NCBI RefSeq assembly: GCF_029852145.1
Contig: NC_079977.1
Coordinates: 7,832,837-7,896,836 of the forward strand
Direction: 5' to 3'
Length of the DNA stretch: 64,000 bases
From: Microplitis mediator
Taxonomy: Eukaryota > Arthropoda > Insecta > Hymenoptera > Braconidae
This document shows, piece after piece, positions 37,001 to 49,044 of the stretch (its first letter is position 1; each line of letters opens with the position of its first letter). The notes beneath the pieces were generated by a model. It saw nothing but the letters and a program-made list of their open reading frames with translations, was not told where the DNA came from and ran no database searches. The position numbers were made by a program, and so were the translations under genes.

Positions 37001-37079
37001 TAACCTGATAAGGTCCTTATGGTACTTCAGGCAAATCAGGAAGAAATTCTAGTCGGGATGATATAGAATTGAATGATCT

Positions 37080-37787
37080 ACAAAATAATATTTTATGGTT
37101 TTTACATTAGGATTGATGATCAATTCAAAATTTGATAAATAATTCGAGTGTATAGTTTAATTATGAAATATTTTAGTGTCCTACTTGAAATCAGAACCGA
37201 TAGTTTAAATAAAAAGCCTAATAGAATATTAAACGTCCAATAATTATATGGAATCCAATCATCTCAATATAGAATCAAATAAATTAAGTTTGAAGTTTAA
37301 TTGTTAAAAAGTATTCTTTGGTTTTTATGATAAGATTGATGGTTCATCTAAAATTACATGTAATGTTCTGAGTTTTAAAATAAGATCACATATGGAATAC
37401 ATTAAAGGATCGATTGACTTCGAAATCAAAAGATAGTTTATAAATACGAAAATTCCTAATCAATCATTGAGCTTTTGAGTTAGAAAGGGCATTGATAGCA
37501 TTAAGATATGTAGAATATATATTTACAATAATAAACAAAAAAAAACTGAAAGCTTATAATCGAAATTGATTATATTTATCCATAGAAACTTCATCGGTCA
37601 ATTTAGCCAGTAAATGGTTCTACAAGGTCAAAACTCAGAGAAAGAAGCCATTAGAAGTATCATATACCTAACGGTGATATTAAAGTCAAGAAATTCTCAA
37701 TCATTTTGGAATAAGATGAAATTATAGCATCGAAAAATTATAAAATTTAAAAATATAAACTAATTTTTTGGTAGAAAGTTGTAAATA
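37080..37787. repeat. Third copy of the duplicated unit, segment matching about 10120-10800
   Basis: High similarity to 10120-10800, with scattered substitutions, interrupted at 37788 by a TIR element. The match resumes at 41329-41379 (10803-10853) and again, after another element, near 48990-49018 (11045-11073). Confidence 0.85.
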
Positions 37788-39498
37788 CCCGGGAAAAAAA
37801 GATTTTATATGATCATATATAAACATATATGTTCATATACAATTTATATATGATCAAATAAGAAATATATAAAAATTATATATGATTACATAAAAGCTTA
37901 TATGATCTTATAAAGTTCTTATAAGAATTAATATACTCTCGTGAGGACTTTATAAAAATTGATATGACTTTATATAAAGTTATATAGAACTTTATAAAAG
38001 TACTAGATAAAGTTTTATATGCTTATATATAATTATATATGATCATATAAAAGTTCATATGATCTTATGAAAATCTTATAAGAATTTATATAGTTTTATA
38101 AGGATTTTATAAAAATTGATGTGATTTTATATAAACCCGAGAAAAAGTTCTTATAGAATCATATATAAACATATGTGTTTATATATGATTATATAAAAGC
38201 TTACATAATCTTATAAAATTCTTATAAGGATTCATATGATCTTATAAGAATTTTATAACAATTGATGTGATTTTATATAAAGTTATATATAACTTTATAA
38301 CAATACCAGGTAAAGTTTCATATGCTTATATATAATCATATATGATCATATAAAAGCTCATAACGATCTTATAAATTCTTATAAGAATTTATATAATTTT
38401 ATAAGGATTTTATAATAGTTGATATGATTTTTTATAAAGTTATATATGAGTTTATAACGTTACCAGATAAAATGTTATACATTATATGCAGTCATATATG
38501 ATTATATAAAAACTCATATGATCTTATAAAATTCTTACAATAATTCGTATAATCTTATAAAATTCTTATAAAATTCGATGTAACTTCATATAAAGTTATA
38601 TACCCTGTGGAAAAGCTCTCATAAATTCTGATAAGATATTGAATATTTTTTATGAGAATCTATGAGCTTCGAAAATATCTATGAGATTTAAAAAAATTCT
38701 CACATGAATTTTTATGAGAATCTATGAGTCAAAGCTTTTGATGTTTTTCTATCATGATTTCCGTACTAGATTTTTAAAAGAATGAGTAAGATTTTTTAAT
38801 TTATGAGATTTTATGACTCGAATTCCGCCAACGATTATGAGATTGAATAAGTACTTTCACTTCTATAAGATTGTTACAGTTTATTCTAATGTATTTTCAA
38901 TAAGAATTGATCAGGCGAATTCCGATGTTATAATACTTACAAAATCTCAATAAGATTATTTTTTCATACGAAATTTTCAGAATTTATAAGTTTTAGTAAG
39001 AGTTATCCTAGGAGATAATATCTTATTGAATATAATAAAATATTTGTCATATTTTATGAGAAAATATTTAACATGTATTTCTTCAAAATTTTATGAGACT
39101 GAATCAGGAATCACGTGGACAAATGCAGACCTTTTTCTCATAAAAATTTTATGAGAATTAGTAAGAAAATCTATAATCGAATTAACTTGTAAAAACTTGA
39201 AAGATTTAATTTCAATTTAAAAGCTATGTGATTTATGAGTTTTTGTAAGTTTTATTTAGAAGGCTATTACTTATAAAATATTATGGAGTACTTATGAGAT
39301 TTTATAAATAATTTCCATTCACATAAAATATTAATTTTATCAGATTCATTTAAAAATAATTGCTTAACTTCATTTTTTTTTTACAAGAATTTACATCAGA
39401 AATACTAATATTATCACTTTTTCTTGTACTTTGAATATTTTAACTGTTCGGAGATGAGTGAAAATATAAGTTTTTATGTGATTTTTTACAAACCCAGT

Positions 39499-39541
39499 AA
39501 TGTATCTTGCCCCATTTTTTTTTGGTGCAAGATACATTATT
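39499..39541. repeat. Short hairpin
   Basis: TAATGTATCTTGCCCCA and TGGTGCAAGATACATTA are inverted around a T-run. It is a compact stem of about 17 bases inside the nested element; role unknown. Confidence 0.6.
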
Positions 39542-39639
39542 TTTTTGTAGCAATATTGCATTTTTTTGGTTAAACAAAATAAAATTTCTCGGAACAAGTA
39601 CTATTCTTTTTACGCAAGTATTTTTGTATTCTCCGACCA

Positions 39640-39788
39640 AAATAACAAAAGTTGCTTAAGCTAAGAGAAAAAATTTTTTGGGAGAAAAGATCGATATGGA
39701 GAAGGGGAAAGTCACCGGTGCTAGGCAGCAGCAGCGGGAGTAGTTCGGTGCTCGCCACGAGATCGCGCCTACGACATGTAGTGTCCCT
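39640..39788 (+). other. GC-rich exon-like island
   Basis: Contains CACCGGTGCTAGGCAGCAGC and GCCACGAGATCGCGCCTACG and ends CCCTG|GTAAGA, a good donor. The composition contrasts sharply with its host element. One frame is open from 39652 to 39849, but a frame starting at the ATG at 39695 stops after 15 codons. A captured host first exon is possible; nothing confirms it. Confidence 0.3.
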
Positions 39789-40909
39789 GGTAAGACATTT
39801 ATTTCAGAAGTGTTATATTCCAAATTTCAATACGATTTTATTCGAGTAATCCTCTATCATTTGACAGACCAACAAGTACCTGTTTGGGTTGTACTATAGT
39901 ATATCCCATAATACATCATGACTTTAATATTTAATATTAATGTTTACTTGAGTAATTTTTGATGAATAAATAAACTGACTCAATTTCATAGATTTTTCGT
40001 GAATAGATTGCTAAGGATTTTCGGCATAAATACTCATAAAAATATTCTTGAGTATACATAATAAATACTTTTTGAATTCATGCTAAAAAATTCAATAAGT
40101 AAGCATATAAACCTTAATCAATCTCATAAATTTTTTCGTTACTATATGGAAAATTACTGTAATCACATTGATTAATCAGTATCAAATCTTGTATGATTAC
40201 TTCAGAAATCGTCTCATACAATCTTATTCATTTCCAAAATCTACTCAATTGTAAACTTTACTTTTTTCGAAAACTTATAAATACTTATAATCACAATATT
40301 ACAGCTTCTGTTTCTTTTAGATTCTGATGATTTATATGAGAATTTTAAGAAAAAATTTTTTTTGATGCACCATGTATGAGAAAATAATTGTATAAGAATT
40401 TTTGAGATTTTTCGTGGACAAATACTGATCGTTTTCTCATAGCCAATTTTTTTTATGAGATTTTATAAGACCTTTTCCACAGGGTATAACATTGTGAAAT
40501 TACAAGAGCACGTTTTATATGATTATACATAATCATGTATGATCATATATATATGATCATATGAAATCTTATATGACCTTATAAAATTCTTCTACGAATT
40601 CAGATAATTATTGAAAATTGATGTGATTTTATATGAATTTATAAATAAATTTGTATAAGTACAAAAGAGTTTAATACGGTTATATAAAATCATATATGAT
40701 TATATAAAAGTTTATATAGTTTTATGATTCTTATATATAAATTTCTATAGCCTTATAAGCAGGTTATTTTAAAGAAATTTATAAGTTTATATAAAACAAT
40801 AATGTGATAAAATTTGATCATATTTGGTGCATTATTGATGTAGGATGTATCAATTTGATCATTTGATTTAAGTAATGCTATAGATTGTCAAATACTTATA
40901 AGGGTAAAG

Positions 40910-41050
40910 CAGACTAGAGAACCAGACGGCAATCAAGAGATCATCAAAGTTGAGCAGCATTGAGGCAGAAAATTAGTTGGATGGGTGACCCCTTGGCAAA
41001 ATAGCAGTTAACCGATAGATGTTTTTTTTTTTTTTTTTTTTTTTTTTTTG
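40910..41050 (+). repeat. 5S rRNA-derived module with T-run
   Basis: AAGTTGAGCAGCATTGAGGC and TTGGATGGGTGACCCC match the internal control region and 3' half of animal 5S rRNA, including an exact TGGATGGGTGACC C-box. A run of about 29 T follows, a Pol III-type terminator. The first part of 5S is not recognisable, so it is a derived fragment. It lies inside TIR element 1 and is also present in the inverted copy (51000-51120). Confidence 0.75.
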
Positions 41051-42369
41051 TTCATGCATGATTATGTATAATTATATATCATCAAATCCTGCCAATTTTG
41101 AGATCTAATCATATAAAATTTATTGTATATATGATTAGGTAAGATCATTTTTTACCGGGTATATCTAACTTTATATGATTATATAAGATTTTATATGATT
41201 ATATAAGATTTTATAAAGTCATATAAGTTTTTATAGGACCAATTTCATTATAAAACTTTATATGATTTTATATGAGTCACTTTTATATGATTTATATATG
41301 ATCATATAAGAACTTTTTTTCCCGGGTAATTGAATTGAAATTTGTTAAAATGCAGTATTTGTAAAAAAATTAAACACAACCCGGGAAAAAATGTTTTTAT
41401 AAAATTTTACAAAATTTTAGTACTAACATTTTATAAAATTTTATAAAATTTTATACTGAAAATGGCCTGGTAAAATTTTATCAAATTTTATAAAGTTTTA
41501 TAAAATTTTATAAAGTTTCATAAAAATTTATAAAATTTTATAAATATTTATAAAATTTTGTAAAATTTCATAAAATTTTACCAGGCCATTTTCAGTATAA
41601 AGTTTTATAAAATTTTAGATAATTTTAAAAAGTTTTATAAAATGATTTTTAACTTCCCGCTAAGAAAATTGTAAATTTTCAAAAATTCGGGAAGTTATTG
41701 GTTTCGATCCGATTTACGAAAATCGAATATTCATCAGATGTCGACGTTTTGAGGTCCTAGATTCTGACTAATTTCACGATGATGTCCGAGTGTATGTATG
41801 TATGTATGTACGTACGTACGTACGTACGTGAATACCTGTATCTTTTGAACGGGTGAACCGATCTTGAACTTTAAGGTGTCATTTGACGCGGATTGTCAAT
41901 ATCTTGAAGCCGAGAGAAAATTGAGCTTGATCGGTAGGGCTCGTTCAGAGATATTCCAAAAATAAAATTTTTGCAAAAATGTTTTTTTCGGATAACTTTT
42001 AATGTGCTCGATGGATTGATTCTAAAATGGACTGGTCTCTAGAGCTTTATAAGCCGCGTCGAATGCCACCTCAACCATCAAAAACGGTTCATTCGTTCAA
42101 GAGAAACCGTTGTCGAAAGAATTAAAAAAAAATTTTTTTTTTATTTTTTTTGAAATATCTCAAAAACGACTCGATAAATCGAATTCAAATTTCGATCAGC
42201 TTTAGAACTTGATAAAACGCGTCGATTGCCACCTCAACCGTCTCAATCGGTTGATTTGGTTGAGAGATATCGTTGGAGAAAAAATCTGGGCATCGGTTGG
42301 CCCTGCAGGCCAGCCCCTAAACTTCCCGCTGTTTTCGAGCTCTAAGAGCTCGAAAAAATTAGTATAAAT

Positions 42370-45300
42370 CAGGGATAGGGAATATGAGTTTTACTCGTTT
42401 TACGATATACTCCTCGAGCGAGCAATGCGAGAAATGACGAGACTATACTCACTCGTGAGTTTCCACTACCTTTGACGAGTCTACTAGCGCTCTGAGTAAG
42501 AGTGAAAAAGATTTTTGTCATGTTACTCTACTGAGGAGTAATCATCGACTCCTTTGTACCCGCTCGACTCCTAAAGGAGCTAAAGCAAAAACTCTTCGAC
42601 TCGCTCCTAAAAGGAGTGAGACGTTCCAAAACTTGAAAGTAAAAACTCCTCCCACTCTTGTTATTTTCGATGCTCGTCATACTTAGAATTGGTCTAAATA
42701 AGTGTCAAATACTGGCGCCCTCAACTGAGTGTAGAAGAAACTACTCAATAATTTTGCTGTCGATAACCCATACCTACTATTTGATGTGGAATTGTAACTT
42801 AATTATGTTACTTTTCATTTATTAAAAATGTAATAGAAAAGACAAACAAACTGAATTCTGATTGTTGATTCATTTTTTTTCAATATTAAAAATCATAAAT
42901 TATGAGCTTCATAAGTGTGAATCAATAGTCCAGTCGATGCGCACGAAAAAATGGTCAAAGATCATTTTTTTGGTGGGTAAAGATCGATTTTGAAAAATTT
43001 TTTTTTCAAAATACTAGAAAAAACATAAGGAAAAAAGTTACCATAAATTTGGAGGGTGATCATTTTTTTTTTATAAAAAAATTAGATGTAAAATGAAATA
43101 TCTCTAAAAGTATTGAGAAGTTATCGAGACAAACCAGTATCATTGTTTTTGGGATTTAATAACGAACAAAATGAATTTCGAACGAAGTCTCTACGACGAA
43201 TAGTTGCTGAGATAAAAATTATTAAAGCGCGAAAAACGAAAAAGCGCGTCATTTCGTCCGCGCGTGGATAAACAAAAAAGTGTAACTCGGCAGCAAATCG
43301 ATATTTTAACAATATTTTTGTTTTATTCTCTTAGTAAATCATATATCAACCATAAAAAAATTTGGTAACTTCCAAAAAAATGTTTTCGAATTTTATATTT
43401 AAAAAAAGTAAAAATCACTTTTTGTTAAATAAAAAATAGAAAAAATGAAAAATATATAAAACGACCTAATGGATAATTTTGTTTGAACCATTACCCAAAC
43501 AATTACGGGTAATGACAGTTAAAAAAAATTTTTTTTTCATAAAAAAACCCGTTTTGAAAATTTTTGAAATTTATCAACAATTAAAAAAAAAATATATTTT
43601 TTTTGATACGACAGAAATTCATCTCGCGAAATTCTGAATCGAATGGCATACACGAATTTTTGTAGTGTTTTTGAAATTTTTCCTTTATAATTTTCAATAT
43701 AAGGACTTAGAAAAATTTCTTGCTACGGGACTTAAAAATACAGTTTTTGATCTTCAAGTCGTTTTTATACAGTATGGCTGAAGCTTTCTTATAAATTTTT
43801 AACCTAACGTTTATCTGTTATAGTTCTCTAGCTACACGCATTTGTTTATAAGAATTAGCATATTTTCTATTTCTTACAATGCTTATATCTCATAAACAAA
43901 TAATGTTATGACAAATATGCTTCTGGACTTTTTTGTTACCCGATTATTAAACTAATTAAATATATTTTTTTTTCATTTCTAATCTTATTTGTTTATGTTC
44001 TTTTGGAATAAAAAATGTATACCTGAATAATTATTTTCAGTATACCTCGAATAGAACTTGAAATTGATATTTTTATAATAAGGAACTTCGTACCTATCTG
44101 GTGTCCCACGACACCACACCGTTTTTTTTTTGTTAAACTTTTTCAAAAATCGAGTGTTAGTCGAGAAATGTTGATGACTTTTGTTTTATGATACAAACTA
44201 TTAAAAATTTGTTTTTCTTCCATTGTGTCCAATAATCATTTAAAATGTAATTTTTCTTCATGTTAATTACATACGAAAAAATCTGACTTAATCAAATTCA
44301 TTTACAATCCAGAAATTGTTTTTTCTTTTACCTTTTTTAGGGTGTAGCCCAATTTGTACGCAAAAATGAAAAAATTTTTTTTTTGACGGCAACTAAAAAT
44401 TTTTTATAGTTACAGCTTTCAAAAAAGATTAATAAAGTTTTTAATTATTTTGTTCTTTTTATTTTTTGCATTAGCGAAACAAAACTTCTTGAATATAAAT
44501 AAAAATTGACTCCCCAAAATAGCAAAAAATACAGAATTTAAACTGCGTTTTGAGTTAACAATATAAATCTATTAATTTTAACTCATATTTTTAAGTAAAG
44601 TTCACTGTATTTTGTTCTTCATGTTCCAACGAATATATCATATGTATGTATGAGTATGCTCATAAAATTGTTTTTAATATTGTACAGTATTTTTTCCAGT
44701 GAAAATGACTAATTTTCGTAGAATACCGATACAAATAAATATAATTACAAGCCAATATTAATAATTACTCTAAAATAATCGAAGACTTATGAATAGCGAA
44801 ATTATTAATTTGAAAATTAATGAATCGTCTAAGAAGTTTTATGAATTAAATAAATATAAATATAAATTGAATTAATTTTTTCAACGCCAGTTTTTACACG
44901 CAAAAATGAAAACAGTTTTTTAGAATTGGTTTATAATTTTATTTTTCTGTGAGAAATTAATGGAATTCATTAAGATAAAATATATGCCGACATTAAAGTT
45001 TTTTTCCATTGAATTCAATAGTTTACATAAAATAATTTTAATTCTGCCTTTTATAGATTCTCCCCTTAAATAAATATATTAAAAACTAAATAATTTTTTT
45101 TTTTAATGAAAATTTTTTATTTAGAACTTATTAAACATTTCCAATATTATGGAATATTTTTACCAAATGAAAAAATTAGTTTCGAGTGATTGCTGATAAA
45201 GTAGAATCCGCTTGAAAATGCTCAGTTCTCGAATATCATAAAGAATAGAGACATCACTATATTTCTATCTCTATGTTGAATAGACATTTTTAGACAAGTG

Positions 45301-45551
45301 GTGGGAGGAGTTTTTTCGGTTCAGGAGTAAAGAGTTCGCTCCTTTTACGAGTGACTCGTCGAAGGAGTATTACTCGTGATGAGTTAGACTCTCTTGCTCC
45401 TCGCTAGAACTACTCGATATCAGAGCGATGAGTAGGGAGAGTTTATGCATTTATACTCGTGTGCGTCCGACTCCTACAATGAGTTTAACTCTCAAGGAGT
45501 GGGGAGTTATTGAGGAGCGAGCGGTTCTTGAGGAGTAACTCCTTATCCCTG
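42370..45551. mobile_element. hAT-like non-autonomous element, 8-base target duplication
   Basis: Starts CAGGGATAGGGAATATGAG and ends ACTCCTTATCCCTG, flanked by GTATAAAT at 42362-42369 and 45552-45559. The 8-base duplication and CAGGG ends are typical of hAT elements. Both subterminal regions (42395-42660; 45300-45535) are packed with ACTCC/GGAGT and ACTCG/CGAGT motifs in both orientations, like subterminal transposase-binding repeats. Removing it restores GGGAAGTT element sequence. No transposase frame is visible in the 3.2 kb. Confidence 0.85.
44130..44340. repeat. Dispersed repeat shared with 47640-47850
   Basis: A segment with AAACTTTTTCAAAAATCGAG and TAATTTTTCTTCATGTTAAT recurs in diverged form at 47640-47850. 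It is non-coding and of unknown type. Its presence both inside the hAT-like element and outside it shows it is an independent family. Confidence 0.6.
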
Positions 45552-46683
45552 GTATAAATACATTTTCGAGCTCGAAAATACCTTTGTTTCTCTTTTCTTA
45601 TGAGCTTTTCAAGCTCAAAAGGGTTACGGTTTATGTTAGAAATTTACAAATTTATGAATGAATGTTTTTTATATATTTATTTACAATTATGTTAAAAAAT
45701 TAGCTCAAAAATAAGTATTTACGTGATACGTTGTATCTACATCGTGTAAGTATATCGTGATACCAGTGAACATGACGAATTTTGAGCAATCACTTTCAAT
45801 GACTTATCTAAAGAAGAACATATTAGTTTTGAGTAATTCTGTTCAGTAATTACGATGTTGATCAATGGAAAAAGCAGATATAGATTTTAAATTTATTATT
45901 CCGTCAACAATATCTCTGGAACGGATTATCTGATTGAGACGTTCTTGGCAGCAATCGAATGCTTTTATCGAGTTCTAGAGCTGATTAGATTTTGGAATTA
46001 ATCGATTTGATAGTTTCCGAAATAATCACGAAAAATGAAAAAAAACGATTTTTTTCTATGCTTTCGTCGACGATATTTCACGAACGGATTATCCGATTGG
46101 GACGGTTGAGGTGGCAATAAAATACTTACATCGAGTTCTAGAGCTGATTAGATTTTGGAATCGATCAATATGATAGATTCCGAAATATCCACGAAAAACG
46201 GAAAAAAACCATTTTTTTCCATTCTTTCGTCAACGATATCTCTTGAACGGATTATCCGATTGAGACGGTTGAGGTGGCAATCGGCGCGTTTTATTGAGGT
46301 CTAAAGCTGATGAAATTTTGGGAATGATTGGTTTAGTCGTTTCGACGATATTTGCAAAAAACCGTTTTCTACTGTTTCTTTCGTCGACGATATCTTTCGA
46401 ACGGATTATCTGATTGAGACGTTCTTGGTGGCAATCGAAAGCTTTTATCGAGTTCTAGAGCTGATTAGATTTTGGAATTGATCGATCCAACAGTTTTCAC
46501 AATATTAAAAAAAAACGAAAAAAAAAAATTTTTTTTTTTTTCGTATTTCTTAAATATCTCAGAGTTTATTTGACTAAATGGTCTAAAATTTTTTTGAAAA
46601 TCTAAGTTCAGAAGATATCTTTCGAATGCCGCAAGAACCATCTAATTCGGTTCATTCATCAAAAAGATATGAGAGGTTTACAT

Positions 46684-46684
<1 letters not shown>

Positions 46685-46762
<78 letters not shown>
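46685..46762. repeat. (CA)n microsatellite in element E2
   Basis: CA tract followed by CATACATACATACATACAGACATC, at the same relative position as the AC tracts in the other GGGAAGTT elements. Confidence 0.95.
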
Positions 46763-46766
<4 letters not shown>

Positions 46767-47094
46767 TACATACATACATACAGACATCGCTCTGGAAAAG
46801 TCAGAATAGCATCCTAGCACCTTCAAATGTCGACATATGATGAAAACCCGGTTTTTGAAAATCGGGGTGAAACCAATAACTTCCCGAATTTTCAGAAAAT
46901 CGTTGATTTTCTCCGCGGGAAGTTAAAAATGGTAAAAAACTATTCTCTTCGAAAAGAACGGCATACAAAAGTATTTTCGAGCTCGAAGAGCTCGAAAATG
47001 TATGTAAGACAAAGTTTTCGAGCTCAAGGAGCTCGAAAACAGCGGGAAGTTTTAGGGCTGGCCCGCAGGGTCAACTGATAGACCGATTTTTTTT

Positions 47095-47195
47095 TCCGGA
47101 ATGGGTCACCCATCCAATTCATGTCCAACCCCGATGCTGCTTAACTTTTGTTATTGAAGATTCGTAGTCTGCTCCGCTCGTCTATTGGTCACTTG
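47095..47195 (-). repeat. 5S rRNA-derived fragment
   Basis: On the minus strand it contains AAGTTAAGCAGCATCGGGGT and TTGGATGGGTGACCC, matching the 5S rRNA internal control region. It is not simply a copy of the 40910-41050 module: its own sequence is closer to consensus 5S in the A-box region. Confidence 0.65.
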
Positions 47196-47199
47196 TAGC

Positions 47200-48980
47200 T
47201 TAGGTAAATTCGTGGCTGTATTAATGATTACTCATGAATTCTTATCAGCCATATTTCATAGCATTAATTTATAATTATATGTAAAAAAAAGATTTGAATA
47301 ATTCAACTATCGATGGTTTAATGGACATAAAATTTTAAAATAATTAAATTTATTGATTTTTAATGATTTATATTTTTGAATTAATGGCAAAACCTTTGAA
47401 CTTTTCCTCGAGTAACGACGATTTAATTTGAATTGCTAGTTGACAAAACAAAAGTTTAAAAACATTAAATTCAAAATTATCACATGATGTAATATATTTA
47501 TATATAAATATGTACGAGAAAGGGGTGGCGGGGGTAGGCAAAACGAGGTACTTCTAAAATTTTATAAAAAAAATTTTTTTTTAAATCTATTATAACCTTC
47601 CCAAAATTACTTTTGTAAATATAATTGAGCATTATTTTGAATTTTTTTCGTCAAACTTTTTCAAGAATCGAGTGCTGGTCGAAAAATATTAAAGACTTTT
47701 GTATTATGATAAAAACTATTAAAAACTCTTTTATCTTCCTTTGCATCCAATAATTGTGTAAAATATAATTTTTCTTAATGTAAATAACTTACAAAAAATT
47801 TTAATGAAATCAAACTTATTCAATATTCAGAATTTTTTTTTTTCTATAATTTCCTGGGGGTACCCTGTATATACTTAGGTAATCAATTATATTTGTTATA
47901 ATATAATTTTCATATTTGTTTATCACCATATTTTGCCTGCAAAATGAAATTTTTTTTTTATGGCCATGGAAAATTTTGTCTGTTTACTTTGAATTTCTAA
48001 CAATATTTACAATAATTTGTAATAAACTTTATAAAATTGTGTGAAATTTTATCAAATTTTACAAAATGCTACCCCACACTAGATGCAATAGTGACATCAA
48101 ATTCTCTAAAGTTTTATGAAATATTATAAAATTTTATATAATTTTATAAAATTTCATACAATTATATAAAATTTTTTCTAATTATTACCCCCCTTTTGAG
48201 ATCTTACTTTATAAAATTGTATAAATTTGTATAATATTTTATAAGATTGCATATAATTTTATAAAATTGTATACAACTTTATGAAATTTTATGAAATTTC
48301 ATGTAAATATTACTTCCCTTCTAAGGACTTACTTCATAAAATTATATAAAATTGTATAAGATTGTATAAAATTTTATATAATTTTATGAAATCGTATAAA
48401 ACATTAAAAATTTTTATAAAATTTCATTTAAATATCACTTGCTTTCTAAGGAATTACTTTATAAAATTGGATAAAATTGTATAAAATTTTATATAAATTT
48501 ATGAAATCGTATAAAACTTTATAAAATTTCATACAATTATATCAAATTTCATTCAATTATTACTGCCCTTATGAGAGCTTGCCATATAGAATTTTATAAA
48601 ATTTTATAAAATTATATGAAATTCTATAAAATTATATGAAATTCTATTAAATTTCGCTGTACAGTCTTATAAAATTGTATAAAATTTTATATAATTTTAT
48701 AAAATTGTGTAAAACTTTATAAAATTTTATTATATTTTATAAAATGTCATACAATTGTATAAAATTACATTTATTTATTACGTTCCTTACTCAGATCTTA
48801 CTTTATAAAATTTTATTGAATTTTATAAAATTTTATGAGATTTTATAAAATTGTATAAAATATTATAAAATTTTATAAAATTGTATGAATTTTTATGAAA
48901 TTTGTTGTAAAATCTTATAAAATTTTATAAAATTGTATAAAATTTTATATTATTTTATAAAATTTTATAAAAACATTTTT
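47200..48980. repeat. Low-complexity ATAAAATTTTATA region; no gene
   Basis: From about 48020, TTTTATAAAATTGTATAAAA-like words dominate, with an irregular ~120-base repetition marked by TATTACTTCCC/TATTACTGCCC. 47200-47870 is AT-rich with a dispersed repeat at 47640-47850. No coding signal. Confidence 0.6.
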
Positions 48981-49044
48981 TCCCGGGAGGTTCAAATCCC
49001 TCGAAAATTATATAATAATAATTGTATATATATATATATATATA

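Larger units (their letters stand above)
35483..37057 (-). mobile_element. TIR element A: CCCGACTAGAA termini, tRNA-like core, 72-base repeat array
   Basis: Starts CCCGACTAGAATTT and ends AAATTCTAGTCGGG. After a GC-rich palindromic lead comes a core with a tRNA-like segment on the minus strand (35813-35883), then a tandem array at about 36050-37000. The core is homologous, in opposite orientation, to that of element B (55365-56872). The insertion lies in a locally duplicated segment of the third unit copy; its flanks (ATA and ATG) fit an AT duplication only loosely. It is non-coding. Confidence 0.8.
38603..40484. mobile_element. Nested TIR element, CCCTGTGGAAAAG ends, TA duplication
   Basis: Starts CCCTGTGGAAAAG and ends CTTTTCCACAGGG with TA on both sides. 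The inverted copy of the host element has the uninterrupted site near 51515, confirming the boundaries. The interior is rich in TTATGAGATTTTATGAG-type motifs and holds a GC-rich exon-like island at about 39690-39790. No transposase recognised. Confidence 0.88.
37788..41326. mobile_element. CCCGGG-terminated TIR element 1, TA target duplication
   Basis: Starts CCCGGGAAAAAAAGATTTTA and ends with an ACTTTTTTTCCCGGG edge, flanked by TA (37786-37787; 41327-41328). The third-copy match is continuous across it. The interior is a degenerate tandem of ATATGATCATATAA/TTATAAGAATT blocks, plus a 5S-like module, and is interrupted by another TIR element (38603-40484). An inverted partial copy is at 50931-53303. 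No transposase seen. Confidence 0.85.
42285..46924 (+). mobile_element. GGGAAGTT-family element E2 (forward), split by a hAT-like element
   Basis: Starts TCTGGGCATCGGTTGGCCCT after AAAAAA and ends CGCGGGAAGTT before AAAAA, so the target site appears to be an A-run. About 45900-46500 has four tandem segments containing ACGGATTATCCGATTGAGAC. An AC tract lies at 46685-46762. The hAT-like element interrupts it at 42370-45551. Confidence 0.78.
41651..47086 (-). mobile_element. GGGAAGTT-family element E3 (reverse), split by E2
   Basis: On the minus strand it starts TCGGTCTATCAGTTGACCCT at 47086 and ends AGCGGGAAGTT at 41651. It is interrupted between about 42284 and 46929 by the forward element E2. 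Joining the flanks restores ACCATTTTTCTCCAACGATA, matching the uninterrupted family sequence near 14085-14105. In place of the AC tract, 41790-41830 has TATG/TACG repeats. Confidence 0.75.
41380..48987. mobile_element. CCCGGG-terminated TIR element 2 (host of deeper insertions)
   Basis: Starts CCCGGGAAAAAATGTTTTTA and ends with TAAAAACATTTTTTCCCGGG. Both ends are AAAATTTTATA-rich. Position 41380 follows third-copy sequence and 48988 resumes it, though about 190 bases present in copy 1 are missing there. It contains the E3/E2/hAT nest and a 5S-like fragment; 47870-48980 is mostly repetitive ATAAAATTTTATA. The two ends might be joined differently than proposed, given the low complexity. Confidence 0.6.

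Noticed and set aside
43121..43312. 63-codon minus-strand frame inside the hAT-like element
   Set aside because: No similarity to hAT transposase motifs that I can recognise and no supporting copy; treated as chance.
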